Positions 8,005 through 15,813 of a stretch of 24,166 bases of DNA are shown piece by piece (positions within the stretch are counted from its first letter, which is position 1; every line of letters begins with the position of its first letter). Origin of the DNA: an uncultured Muribaculaceae bacterium (lineage in GTDB: Bacteria > Bacteroidota > Bacteroidia > Bacteroidales > Muribaculaceae); contig CAJTPK010000038.1 in NCBI GenBank assembly GCA_910578075.1, positions 1-24,166 of the forward strand. The letters run 5' to 3'. The notes under the pieces are model-generated. The model saw only the letters and a list, made by a program, of their open reading frames with translations, was not told the origin of the DNA and searched no databases. The position numbers and the translations under genes were made by a program.

Positions 8005-9207
8005 ATGAATATAAGATATCTAAACTACTCATTGATAATTTTATCAGCAATAGCTTTCATTTCCTGTGGACATAAAGATGATATAATAAATGCTGATATG
8101 ACCTATAATCTCAGTAAAACGTCACAAGGTTCCATCGATGATGTATTCTGCGATTTGGAAGTTATTCCTTTATATTTCGATGGTGACAGATATCCGAAGA
8201 ATGTAATGAATGTAACTGTGAGTGATACCTATATCTTTATTCTTGATATAAACAGAATATTCCATATCTTCTCCGCAGAAGGGAAATATCTTAGTAACTC
8301 ATCAAGTAAAATCGGACAAGGTCCCGGTGAGTATTCAATTTTGATGGGATATTCATGGAACCCTTACTCAAAAATGATAGAGATACTTACCCCTGACAGA
8401 CTCCTTTTTTATGATATTGATTTCAATTTCAAAAAAAGTTGCGCCATCCCATCGAACACAAATAAAAACTTAATATTCGGACAAGTTGGCGATCTATCTG
8501 CAAATGAACATATTTTGTTACCTACTGGAATTAGCGAAAATCCCAACAGAGTGATGTTTTATGATTCTTCAACCGAAAAAATAACCAATGAATCAGACTA
8601 TAGCAAAGATGTCATTGCGCCCTCCGGCTTTGGCTCAAAATTCCTTTTTCATGATAAAGATTCTGTGTTATTCTGCCCTCCGGCTATGACCCCATATATT
8701 TACAACATTTCTAAAAATACACTTGATAGCCCCGTCATTGAGTTCGAATATGGCAAAAACGCAATCACCCGTCATGACGTTGAAGAACACAACAGTTCAG
8801 AAGAAGAATTGAGAAACTTTCTTGTGACATGTCCTAAGGATATTCGTATGGCTAATTTTATTACCACTCCAAAGATATTCACTCTATTCAAACACGGTAA
8901 TAAACTTTCAGATACATTTGTTGTCATTACTGACAGAATAAACCATAAATCAATATTCATAAACCTTTATACAAACAAAGAACAATCATTCCCAATTATC
9001 TACGACTCTGATTCCAGCTTTGTCTATTCGGTTATTGATAAATCATCTCTATTAAATTCTACAAATTTAATACTTGGAGATAAAAAAGAAATTGCTGAAA
9101 AGATATCAAAAATAGATGACGAGGATTTCGTGTTATTAAAATATAAGGTTGAAAATGCTCCTCGTTCCGCCTGCGTTCAACGACACAAATCAGATCTAAA
9201 GTTCTGA
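8005..9207 (+). CDS. 6-bladed beta-propeller lipoprotein
   Basis: 400-aa lipoprotein with lipobox FISC (Cys21). It belongs to the Bacteroidota 6-bladed beta-propeller group (BF3164/DUF4934-like). The signature GQGPGEY is at residues 104-110, after strands of the type YIFILD and an FSAEGKYL turn. These proteins are common in gut Bacteroidales and sit next to small secreted peptides and redox lipoproteins, but their ligand is not known. The gene lies 55 nt after the TPR regulator and is AT-rich like it. In related proteins the chain usually stops soon after a final strand like VLLKYK. Here about 20 further residues follow (ending HKSDLKF), encoded by a locally GC-richer stretch (about 9160-9180), so the 3' end may be altered. 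The product is probably attached to the periplasmic face or cell surface. Confidence 0.85.
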   Translation: MNIRYLNYSLIILSAIAFISCGHKDDIINADMTYNLSKTSQGSIDDVFCDLEVIPLYFDGDRYPKNVMNVTVSDTYIFILDINRIFHIFSAEGKYLSNSSSKIGQGPGEYSILMGYSWNPYSKMIEILTPDRLLFYDIDFNFKKSCAIPSNTNKNLIFGQVGDLSANEHILLPTGISENPNRVMFYDSSTEKITNESDYSKDVIAPSGFGSKFLFHDKDSVLFCPPAMTPYIYNISKNTLDSPVIEFEYGKNAITRHDVEEHNSSEEELRNFLVTCPKDIRMANFITTPKIFTLFKHGNKLSDTFVVITDRINHKSIFINLYTNKEQSFPIIYDSDSSFVYSVIDKSSLLNSTNLILGDKKEIAEKISKIDDEDFVLLKYKVENAPRSACVQRHKSDLKF

Positions 9208-9444
9208 TTCGTCCGCCTTGTTTCTACATTTATAGGATAAAGGTAAACAAAATCATAAATCATTTTTAGAAATTTGCAAAATCATTAGCCATCAAGTATG
9301 ATTTTTAATTGATTACCAACATTATAGCAAATGAAACATATGGAAACATTTTACTATTTACTCAATTACAACAATCAATTGATTATCAAGCTGTAGACAA
9401 TTAAAGAAATTAGACCTTTAGAAACGTACGGAAACAATTTTTCG

Positions 9445-9476
9445 CTTGCACGGATGGATTTCAAACGATATATTTG
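9445..9476 (+). promoter_or_regulatory. Candidate promoter of the DUF3244/thioredoxin/peptide operon
   Basis: TATATTTG at 9469-9476 is an exact TAnnTTTG -7 box. CTTG at 9445-9448, 20 nt upstream, is a one-mismatch -33 box. The first start codon is at 9529, leaving a leader of about 45 nt. The rest of the 321-nt gap from 9208 is AT-rich and shows no gene, clear hairpin terminator or RNA gene. Confidence 0.55.
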
Positions 9477-9528
9477 CGGCATCAAATTTAATAAAAATTA
9501 CGTTTAAGCAACTTAAAGACATAATATC

Positions 9529-9918
9529 ATGAATAGAACAATCTCTTTAATCTTACTTCTTTTCGTGGGGATATCAATGTGTTTAGCGGAAGATACTCAA
9601 AACGGCAGTATTGCTGTAGAAATACCCATTAGAACAAATCCAGAAAAGGATAAAACCAACGATGAAAAGATTGGTCCTCGGATGCCGGCTCGTGTCCCGG
9701 TTAATGCATTTCTTGTGGGTGATTGCATCACCGTGGTTTGCGACTATGAGTGTGAAGGAGACATTCAAGTGGTTGACAATTACAGTGGGAGCATTGTAGC
9801 TGAAGACAATGGAGAGTTATCTGCCGGACTCAGCATGACCATATCGGCGTATCATCCCGGTATGATGGAACTGCATATCCGTATTACAGACGGCAAGGAA
9901 TATATCGGCCACTTCTAA
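9529..9918 (+). CDS. Small secreted DUF3244-like protein
   Basis: 129-aa exported protein with a signal peptide of about 20 residues (hydrophobic SLILLLFVGISMCLA). The mature part is short and all-beta in character, with an RMPARVPVNAFLVGD lead-in, strand ITVVCDYE, a glycine turn, and a final strand pair ELHIRITDG then YIGHF. This layout resembles the DUF3244 family of Bacteroidota (immunoglobulin-like, usually ending Y-x-G-x-F). The family assignment is by eye and function is unknown. It is the first gene of a tight plus-strand cluster: the thioredoxin-DUF1573 gene starts 26 nt after its stop. A good -7 promoter box lies upstream. Two cysteines (in ITVVCDYECEG) are unusual for such a small exported protein and may be oxidised by the neighbour; this is speculation. 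Confidence 0.75.
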   Translation: MNRTISLILLLFVGISMCLAEDTQNGSIAVEIPIRTNPEKDKTNDEKIGPRMPARVPVNAFLVGDCITVVCDYECEGDIQVVDNYSGSIVAEDNGELSAGLSMTISAYHPGMMELHIRITDGKEYIGHF

Positions 9919-9944
9919 CTTACAGTTTCTAATTGGCAAATACA

Positions 9945-10835
9945 ATGCGTACGTTAGGATTTATAGTAATTCTCGCAGCCGTTGTGCTCGCTCTTGAATC
10001 GTGTGATTCACGCGATTCAGAGCAGCGGGCGGTTGTCGAGGAATGGATGGGTAAAGAAATAGTGATTCCGGAGGACTTAACTTTCCAAATCCAAGACACA
10101 CCCATCAATTACGACTTCAACAATGCCGATTTCAAGATCGTTACCTACGTTGACTCGACAGGGTGTACGAACTGTAAGATGAAACTTAAGGAATGGGATA
10201 AGATTATAAATGATTTAAAATCAGATCCGGAAGTAGAAGTTAATTTTCTTATGGTTATAAATTCCACAGATCTTAAAGAAATCCGGAAGATGCTCAAAGA
10301 AAATAATTTCCAGCATCCCGTCTGTATAGATTCATTGGGAGTATTCAATAAAGTCAACACTCCTCCTGCCCGGATGCAGTTCCAGACATTTCTTCTTAAC
10401 CGTCAAAACGAGGTTATTGCTCTTGGAAATCCTGCCTATAATCCTAAAATCAGGGAATTATACAAACAGTTAGCATCGGAACCGGCTGCAGAATCATCTG
10501 ATGTTAACGAAACTTCAACCATATGTGACAACTCGGTAAGAGCTTTAGGAGTAGTCAATAAGGGTGATACAATCAATAAATTATTTAGACTGACCAATGA
10601 TAAAATTGACCAGCTGACATTGCAGGAAATAGTTCCGTCATGCCATTGCATAACCGGCAATGCCAAGTTTACGACCATCCAAAGAGGCATGCAAGCCGAC
10701 ATAAAAGTCAGATACATAGCCGATACTATATCTCAGCCAATATATCAATATCTTGATATATATTTCAAAGAATATGATAAACCTGTGCGACTGATATTGC
10801 ATGGATATATCAATGCGTTAACCTCAAAATTATAA
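9945..10835 (+). CDS. Thioredoxin-like / DUF1573 fusion lipoprotein
   Basis: 296-aa lipoprotein; lipobox ALESC gives Cys20. Residues 60-175 form a thioredoxin-like domain with redox motif CTNC (Cys74, Cys77) after the strand FKIVTYVDS, and a later FLLNRQNEVIALGNP strand pair. Residues 195-290 match DUF1573, an Ig/ASPM-SPD-2-like fold: FRLTNDK, then PSCHC (Cys233, Cys235), an IQRGMQADIKVRY strand and RLILHGYI at the end. Many Bacteroidota carry DUF1573 proteins; their function is poorly defined. I use ATG at 9945; a TTG 12 nt upstream is possible. The gene is 26 nt after the DUF3244-like gene, and its stop is only 3 nt before the 76-aa peptide gene, so the three are an operon. A role in reducing or oxidising the cysteine peptide is inferred from this arrangement. 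Confidence 0.85.
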   Translation: MRTLGFIVILAAVVLALESCDSRDSEQRAVVEEWMGKEIVIPEDLTFQIQDTPINYDFNNADFKIVTYVDSTGCTNCKMKLKEWDKIINDLKSDPEVEVNFLMVINSTDLKEIRKMLKENNFQHPVCIDSLGVFNKVNTPPARMQFQTFLLNRQNEVIALGNPAYNPKIRELYKQLASEPAAESSDVNETSTICDNSVRALGVVNKGDTINKLFRLTNDKIDQLTLQEIVPSCHCITGNAKFTTIQRGMQADIKVRYIADTISQPIYQYLDIYFKEYDKPVRLILHGYINALTSKL

Positions 10836-10838
10836 ATT

Positions 10839-11069
10839 ATGAAAAAGAAACTTTTATTAGGGGTATCAGTTACTCTTCTTTCCATTTTTGGAATAGTAGG
10901 CGACTCATTAGCAAAAGCCGACGACACACCTCCAACACCAACGATTCCGGATGGAAACGATCCTTTCTTAAGTATGGTATGCCACTACCAGAAAATCTCT
11001 CTTGATGAAGCTAAAGGAGAGATTAAATGTTCCGGTACAGGAAAGCAATGTTGCATTTTAATTCCTTAA
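10839..11069 (+). CDS. Small secreted cysteine-containing peptide (NVEAL-like)
   Basis: 76-aa precursor beginning MKKKLLLGVSVTLL, with a signal peptide likely cleaved near residues 24-27 (SLA/KA). The mature part of about 50 residues begins with a proline- and threonine-rich stretch and has four cysteines (48, 64, 71 and 72), including an adjacent pair next to the C-terminus. Size, leader style and context resemble the NVEAL peptides of Bacteroidota, which are found beside 6-bladed propeller lipoproteins and thioredoxin-like genes, but the NVEAL motif itself is absent. The start codon is 3 nt after the thioredoxin-DUF1573 stop, strongly suggesting translational coupling. Function is unknown; a secreted disulfide peptide is a reasonable guess. 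Confidence 0.8.
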   Translation: MKKKLLLGVSVTLLSIFGIVGDSLAKADDTPPTPTIPDGNDPFLSMVCHYQKISLDEAKGEIKCSGTGKQCCILIP

Positions 11070-11108
11070 TTTCTTCAGACCATTACAAGCCACATTATAT
11101 GGTCGTAC

Positions 11109-11301
11109 ATCACGCAGAGCCACGAAGTCACAATGTTTAGAGCTGGCAAGTCCGGTGATAAAGACTACGTATAATCGCATGGCAATTTTGGCAAAAGCGC
11201 GAAGCATGTGCGTCCGTCTCTGTACCTCGACAGGAGTGGTAACGACTTCTGCGTCGAATTGAGCGGTGTGAATTCTTTGCGTCTCCGCGCCTCTGCGTGA
11301 T
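11109..11301. repeat. 193-bp MITE-like element with ACGCAGAG-type ends
   Basis: The 11-bp ATCACGCAGAG at 11109-11119 is exactly repeated in inverted orientation at 11291-11301. Just inside, CCACGAAGTC and TTTGCGTCTCCGCGC continue an imperfect match. The interior is GC-richer than the flanking DNA and has no open frame beyond about 13 codons. Words of the CACGCAGAG / CTCTGCGTG kind recur as intergenic repeats in many bacterial genomes. A TTTG at 11276-11279 followed 22 nt later by TAAATTTT (11302-11309) could give the downstream propeller gene a weak promoter. The surrounding gap 11070-11357 holds nothing else I can name. Confidence 0.6.
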
Positions 11302-11363
11302 TAAATTTTTATCGGACGAAAGTAATAAAAATAAATTAAAAAAGTACTAAGAATTTCATGATT

Positions 11364-12524
11364 ATGAAAAACCGATATCTATTTTACATATTGATTCTAT
11401 TTTTGTTAGCTTCGTGCGGTCAAAAACAGAATAACGAGGATCCGAGTATGGTAAACAGCTATGAATTCTCTTTGGCATCCGGAGGTGAAGAACTTCTTGA
11501 AAATGTATCTGTTGAATTCCAGACTTTGGAATTGACGGAAAAATCTATTGTCGGTTCCATTGACCAGATAGTTGAATATGGCGATACTCTGTTTATTTCC
11601 GACGGTTCTGAATATAGGTTGCTCGCATTCACAAAGACAGGTAAGTTCATAGGACAAGTTGGCTCAAGAGGAGAAGGTCCTGGAGAATATTCGGGTATTG
11701 CCTCGTTCTTTATAGATACTGATAAATCACAGATTGGCATTTACGATGAAGATGTATGCAAAATGCTCTATTACAATCTTAGCGACTTTTCATTTATAGA
11801 TGAAAAAAGTTATGAGGATATAGTAGCCGGTTGCTGCCTTCCCGACGGAGACTCTCTCATATGGTATAACCAGGCTTTTGAGGGAGAAAACAGTGATTCA
11901 TATTTCATTGTTACCGATCCTGCCGGTAAGGTGACATCCTCATTTGTAAAAAAGGATTTCAAGACAGGGTATCTTACAGGATGCAGCACGCCTATGTACA
12001 TCTGCGATGGTAAAATTTATGGTTACACCCCATATGAAACAACTGTCTATGAGTTATCAGACAATGAAGCTAAAGCTATATTTCAACTTAAATTCAAGGA
12101 ATTTGAGACTCCATCAATTGAATATTTAAATAAAATAAGTTCTTCCGGTCAATCAAGTTCGCTATATAAAAGCCTTAAGGATTCGGGATTTATCTCATAT
12201 TATTCTGTTTCCAACACAACTAATACATTATGCACAACAGTAATGGCAAAGGGTGAAAAATATTGTGGATTGGCAGAACTTTCATCCGGAAAAACATATT
12301 TTACAACCCAAGAGGAGATGGCAAATAAGCTCGGATTGGGAAACATCCGCTACTTCATTGTCGGCTCTATTGGAGAATCCGTCCTGGCGATTATAGATCC
12401 GATGGAAGTCAAGGATAGAGTTTCCTCTGGCATGCAGTTAAATGAATCTCTTAGATCAATAGTAGAAACCATCGATGACAACGCAAATCCAATCATCGCT
12501 AAAATCGCCTTTTGTAATTTGTAA
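11364..12524 (+). CDS. 6-bladed beta-propeller lipoprotein (second copy of the type)
   Basis: 386-aa lipoprotein from ATG 11364 (an ATG two codons earlier, at 11358, is equally possible). The lipobox LLASC gives Cys18. Signature GEGPGEY is at residues 103-109, preceded by FTKTGKFIGQVGS and DTLFISDGSEYRLLAF, the same blade pattern as the propeller encoded at 8005-9207. The two are diverged paralogs, recognisable mainly by blade motifs. The C-terminus ends ANPIIAKIAFCNL, a typical last strand, which supports this copy as the intact one. It lies about 290 nt after the peptide operon, separated by a repeat element, and is followed by a decayed region. Function is unknown; likely periplasmic or surface exposed. 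Confidence 0.87.
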   Translation: MKNRYLFYILILFLLASCGQKQNNEDPSMVNSYEFSLASGGEELLENVSVEFQTLELTEKSIVGSIDQIVEYGDTLFISDGSEYRLLAFTKTGKFIGQVGSRGEGPGEYSGIASFFIDTDKSQIGIYDEDVCKMLYYNLSDFSFIDEKSYEDIVAGCCLPDGDSLIWYNQAFEGENSDSYFIVTDPAGKVTSSFVKKDFKTGYLTGCSTPMYICDGKIYGYTPYETTVYELSDNEAKAIFQLKFKEFETPSIEYLNKISSSGQSSSLYKSLKDSGFISYYSVSNTTNTLCTTVMAKGEKYCGLAELSSGKTYFTTQEEMANKLGLGNIRYFIVGSIGESVLAIIDPMEVKDRVSSGMQLNESLRSIVETIDDNANPIIAKIAFCNL

Positions 12525-12573
12525 ATTATTCTATATAAAATATCATTGCTAATAGTTCTTATTTAAATGATGG

Positions 12574-12608
12574 TTTGTAATAATCATCGTTTTACAGAAT
12601 TACATTTG
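12574..12608 (+). promoter_or_regulatory. Promoter-like boxes ahead of a decayed gene
   Basis: TTTG at 12574-12577 and TACATTTG at 12601-12608 resemble -33 and -7 boxes, with a slightly long 23-nt spacer. About 30 nt downstream is an ATG followed by AAAAAAAG, but the frame closes after 26 codons. This looks like the surviving front of a lost gene joined to the transglutaminase remnant. Confidence 0.4.
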
Positions 12609-12645
12609 TTATATTTATTAAATTAAAAATTAATTTTATGAAAAA

Positions 12646-12786
12646 AAGAAAGTTGCCACTGATTTCCACATTGAATTCGATGCACCTTGCAATGCAGTGT
12701 TGTGGCTCCGTAATCTGACCAAGGGAAAAGAGGAACAAATTTTCATCTACAATGATAAAAAACAGCTTTTTAATGCAAATTTATAA
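12646..12786 (+). pseudogene. 3' remnant of a transglutaminase-like lipoprotein gene
   Basis: Forty-six codons in this frame read ATDFHIEFDAPCNAVLW, LRNLTKGKEEQIFIY, then NDKKQLFNANL and a stop. They match the last residues of the intact transglutaminase-like protein encoded at 18911-20875 (ATDFSVEFDAPRNAVLW, LRNLTKGREEQIFLY, RDGRQLFSVDL) almost residue for residue. Everything upstream of this C-terminus is missing. The nearest ATG (12638) is out of frame by one base across an A7 run. The fragment lies just before the barrel gene at 12892, whose paralog on the other strand is the partner of the intact transglutaminase gene, so it marks a former duplicate of that gene pair. The region 12525-12891 otherwise contains no gene. 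Confidence 0.88.
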
Positions 12787-12804
12787 AAATTTGCATTATT
12801 TTTG
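12771..12804 (+). terminator. Intrinsic terminator at the end of the remnant
   Basis: TAATGCAAATTT (12771-12782) and AAATTTGCATTA (12787-12798) form a perfect 12-bp stem with the 4-nt loop ATAA, followed by TTTTTG. The stop codon TAA of the remnant lies inside the loop. This is a textbook intrinsic terminator for plus-strand transcription and isolates the downstream barrel gene. Confidence 0.75.
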
Positions 12805-12891
12805 TGACCGATTCAAGTGCACACACTCTATATAAATAAAACCACTATAATACTATACTTTCCGGAAATTGGACTAACCTGACACATAATC

Positions 12892-15813
12892 ATGAAAAAG
12901 ACAGTATGTTTCCTTAATCTCTCCCTTTTCGTTTTTATCTTTTTGGCTTGCTCGCTTTCGCTCTCCGCGCAGAAAACAACAACCAGGCAAAAGGTTGACA
13001 GTATCGCGTTGGTCGGTAAAGTCTATGATCGCACCACCTCCCACCATTTGATTGGAACTATTGTCGAGGTGTTGACTCCTGACAGCACTGTAATCAATAA
13101 AGCCAAAGGGGGATATACTTTCTACCGTTTTAACAGGAACGGAGAGCAATATTCATATGTGAATGACTCTACATCCAAATACAATGTCAACATACCGAAA
13201 GTTGAGGGAAACTATCTGATCAAGGTAAGCAAAGATGGGTATGAACCTTATTACCTCTCTTATGCTCTCAAGATAAACCGCAGGGATGCGAAAAAAGAGA
13301 TACCTGATATATTTCTCGGAAAACAAAAGATCAAGACTCTTGAAGAGTTTACGGTCAAGGCCAGTAAAGTAAAATTCTACAACAAGGGAGATACAATCGT
13401 CTACAACGCCGATGCGTTCGCGTTGCCGGAAGGTTCGATGCTTGATGCCCTGGTGGCTCAGATGCCGGGGGTGGAGATCAAGGATAATAAGATATATGTG
13501 AACGGCAGGTTTGTGGAATCCTTGCTGCTCAATGGAAAAGATTTCTTCAAGGGTAACAAGAATGTGATGATGAAGAATATCGGAGCCTACGCAGTGAAAG
13601 ATATCGCTGTCTATGAAAAGAAGGATGAGATGGCTTACGTGTTAGGCGACCGCGAGGATGTCGAGAAGGAGTATGTGATGGATGTGCGCCTGAAAAAGGA
13701 TTACATGACGGGATACATGATAAATGCGGAAGCCGGAGGCGGCACAGACTCCCGCTATATCGGTCGTCTTTTCACTATGCAATATACCAATAACACGCGT
13801 CTTGCTCTCTACGGAAACGCCAACAACATCAATAAGGCTGATAACCTGTCAGATGGCAGGAACGAGGTGTGGATCGATAGCGAACCGGGGCTTAACCGCA
13901 GAATAAACGGGGGTATCGATTACCGCGCGGATAATTCCCGACACACCTGGGAAGTTACCGGAAATGTGGATGCTACATATAATAACAACAAGAACGACGT
14001 AATCACTAATTCGGTAAACTATCTCCAGACCGTTGACAACTATGATTTTTCTGACGTAAACAGCCGTGCCAAAAATTTCTCACTTGCCACGCGCCACAAT
14101 TTCAAACTGAAGAAAAAGAAATGGAACATGGCTCTGAAACCTAAATTCTCCTACAATAAGAACCGCAGGACCGATGAGACCATAGCCGCGACTTTCAACG
14201 AGGAGATGCAAGATATCAACCGTGATATCATCAAGGCGATATATACAGGTGACAACCGCCTGCTCCGTGAGGCTCTTATAAACCGGAATCTAAAGATTTA
14301 TGAATCAGATGCCCACGGATATGATGCCCAGTTCAATGGCGAGACACGCTTCAAAGTGCCCGGAAGTCCTGACGGTATCGCTATAAAATTCCAGACCAAA
14401 TATTCGCGCAACACCCATCATGGTAACACGCTCCAGGACATCTGCTATGGTGGAGGTCCGTCTTCATCTATGCTGATGCAGCGTTTCTCCTCGACGCGTC
14501 CGGAATATAATTTCAATATACAGGGGTTGGGACGTTATTATTTCAACATACCCGTCGGTTCGCTTCATGCAAGCTATGAATTCGCGCATACACAGACACG
14601 CAAGAATTCCGACATCGCATTGCTCGAGGCTATGGCCGACAATGACATGGCGGAATTTGCTCCTGATGCCCTGCCGGTACCCGATTACGCCAACAGCTAC
14701 ACGAGCAAACTCTACAAGAATGAGCATCGCATAAAGCTGATGTGGTATTACGACAAGAAATTCACATCCGGTAAACTCTCCATATCCCTGGAACCAAATT
14801 TTATCATCGAAGACCAGCATCTCTACTATCACCGGGGTGATGTTACAGCTGATCCTTCACGCACATATCTGAAATTCAATATCCCGGATGCAGCAATCAG
14901 GTGGAGTTCAAAAGATAACAAGCAACGGTACTCACTCTCTTACGTACTGCAGCAGAAACCTGTGAATCTGGTGAATCTGGTAGATATCCGTAACACTACC
15001 GACCCGCTCAACATCATCTTAGGTAATCCCGACCTCAAAAACGCCACCAACCACAGAATATCATTTAACGCATCCTTTTTACCTTCAAAAAAGCTATCGC
15101 ATTATCTGCGTTTCTACGCATTCTGGACAGAAAATGAAATGGTGAGTGGATACAGATATGATACACAAACCGGTGTCCGCACATCAAAGACATATAATGT
15201 ATCCGGCAACCACGACATGAGGCTTACCTATAGCATTGATTGGGATTTCGGTAAAATGGATAATTTTATCCTACACAACTATATTACCGGCGGTCTCCAG
15301 CAATATGCGAACATGATAGGTAATGATGCTGAGCCTACGAAACAGACCGTCAATAACAGATCAATTGATGATTATCTCTCAATAGGATACCGAATTCCGC
15401 AGAAAATGGGATTTTCCGTAGGCGCAGAGGTACACATCAACAATTCAAAATCAGACGGTATGCTTCCGGTAAAAAACAATTCCGGCTATGTCTGTCCAAA
15501 TGCTATTTTTTGGCTCGATCTTCCATTTAATCTTAGTATTGAATCCAATTTAAAAGTCCACAAAAGATTCGGATATATCGAAGACAGCATGAACTCCACC
15601 GACGTGCTCTGGAACGCTGAGATCTCATATTCCTTCTGCAAAAAGACATGGCGGATAAGCATGACCGCTTACGATATCCTCAACCAGATGAAGGGTGTCA
15701 CTTACTCTGTAAACGCTCAGGGACGTACCCAGACTTTGAATACGGTTTTACCACGCTATTTCATGCTTACCTTGGCTTACCGCTTTGATTTCAAACCCAA
15801 ACGCAAACACTGA
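12892..15813 (+). CDS. Outer-membrane beta-barrel protein with carboxypeptidase-regulatory-like and plug domains
   Basis: 973-aa outer-membrane protein related to TonB-dependent receptors (OMP_b-brl_3-like). Residues 1-26 are a signal peptide ending LSLSA. Residues 38-130 are a carboxypeptidase-D regulatory-like domain (VGKVYDRTTS, then NYLIKVSKDGYEPYYLS). Residues 150-260 are plug-like: GDTIVYNADAFALPEGSMLD, QMPGVEIKDNKIYVNGRF, LLLNGKDFF. The rest is barrel with many alternating aromatic strands, closing on LAYRFDFKPKRKH. No SusD-like partner and no clear TonB box are seen. It is a close paralog of the protein encoded on the minus strand at 20880-23790 (973 versus 969 aa). Its own transglutaminase-like partner is reduced to a remnant upstream. 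The last 37 bases overlap the convergent O-antigen ligase gene. The exported or imported substrate is unknown. Confidence 0.9.
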   Translation: MKKTVCFLNLSLFVFIFLACSLSLSAQKTTTRQKVDSIALVGKVYDRTTSHHLIGTIVEVLTPDSTVINKAKGGYTFYRFNRNGEQYSYVNDSTSKYNVNIPKVEGNYLIKVSKDGYEPYYLSYALKINRRDAKKEIPDIFLGKQKIKTLEEFTVKASKVKFYNKGDTIVYNADAFALPEGSMLDALVAQMPGVEIKDNKIYVNGRFVESLLLNGKDFFKGNKNVMMKNIGAYAVKDIAVYEKKDEMAYVLGDREDVEKEYVMDVRLKKDYMTGYMINAEAGGGTDSRYIGRLFTMQYTNNTRLALYGNANNINKADNLSDGRNEVWIDSEPGLNRRINGGIDYRADNSRHTWEVTGNVDATYNNNKNDVITNSVNYLQTVDNYDFSDVNSRAKNFSLATRHNFKLKKKKWNMALKPKFSYNKNRRTDETIAATFNEEMQDINRDIIKAIYTGDNRLLREALINRNLKIYESDAHGYDAQFNGETRFKVPGSPDGIAIKFQTKYSRNTHHGNTLQDICYGGGPSSSMLMQRFSSTRPEYNFNIQGLGRYYFNIPVGSLHASYEFAHTQTRKNSDIALLEAMADNDMAEFAPDALPVPDYANSYTSKLYKNEHRIKLMWYYDKKFTSGKLSISLEPNFIIEDQHLYYHRGDVTADPSRTYLKFNIPDAAIRWSSKDNKQRYSLSYVLQQKPVNLVNLVDIRNTTDPLNIILGNPDLKNATNHRISFNASFLPSKKLSHYLRFYAFWTENEMVSGYRYDTQTGVRTSKTYNVSGNHDMRLTYSIDWDFGKMDNFILHNYITGGLQQYANMIGNDAEPTKQTVNNRSIDDYLSIGYRIPQKMGFSVGAEVHINNSKSDGMLPVKNNSGYVCPNAIFWLDLPFNLSIESNLKVHKRFGYIEDSMNSTDVLWNAEISYSFCKKTWRISMTAYDILNQMKGVTYSVNAQGRTQTLNTVLPRYFMLTLAYRFDFKPKRKH

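Noticed and set aside
12638..12718. 26-codon frame starting ATG AAA AAA AGA
   Set aside because: It is out of frame with the transglutaminase remnant, has no signal-peptide hydrophobic core and ends quickly; best seen as the front of a lost gene.
12892..15813. SusC-type receptor of a polysaccharide utilisation locus
   Set aside because: No SusD-like lipoprotein is adjacent, the plug and barrel resemble other outer-membrane beta-barrel proteins, and the repeated partner is transglutaminase-like.
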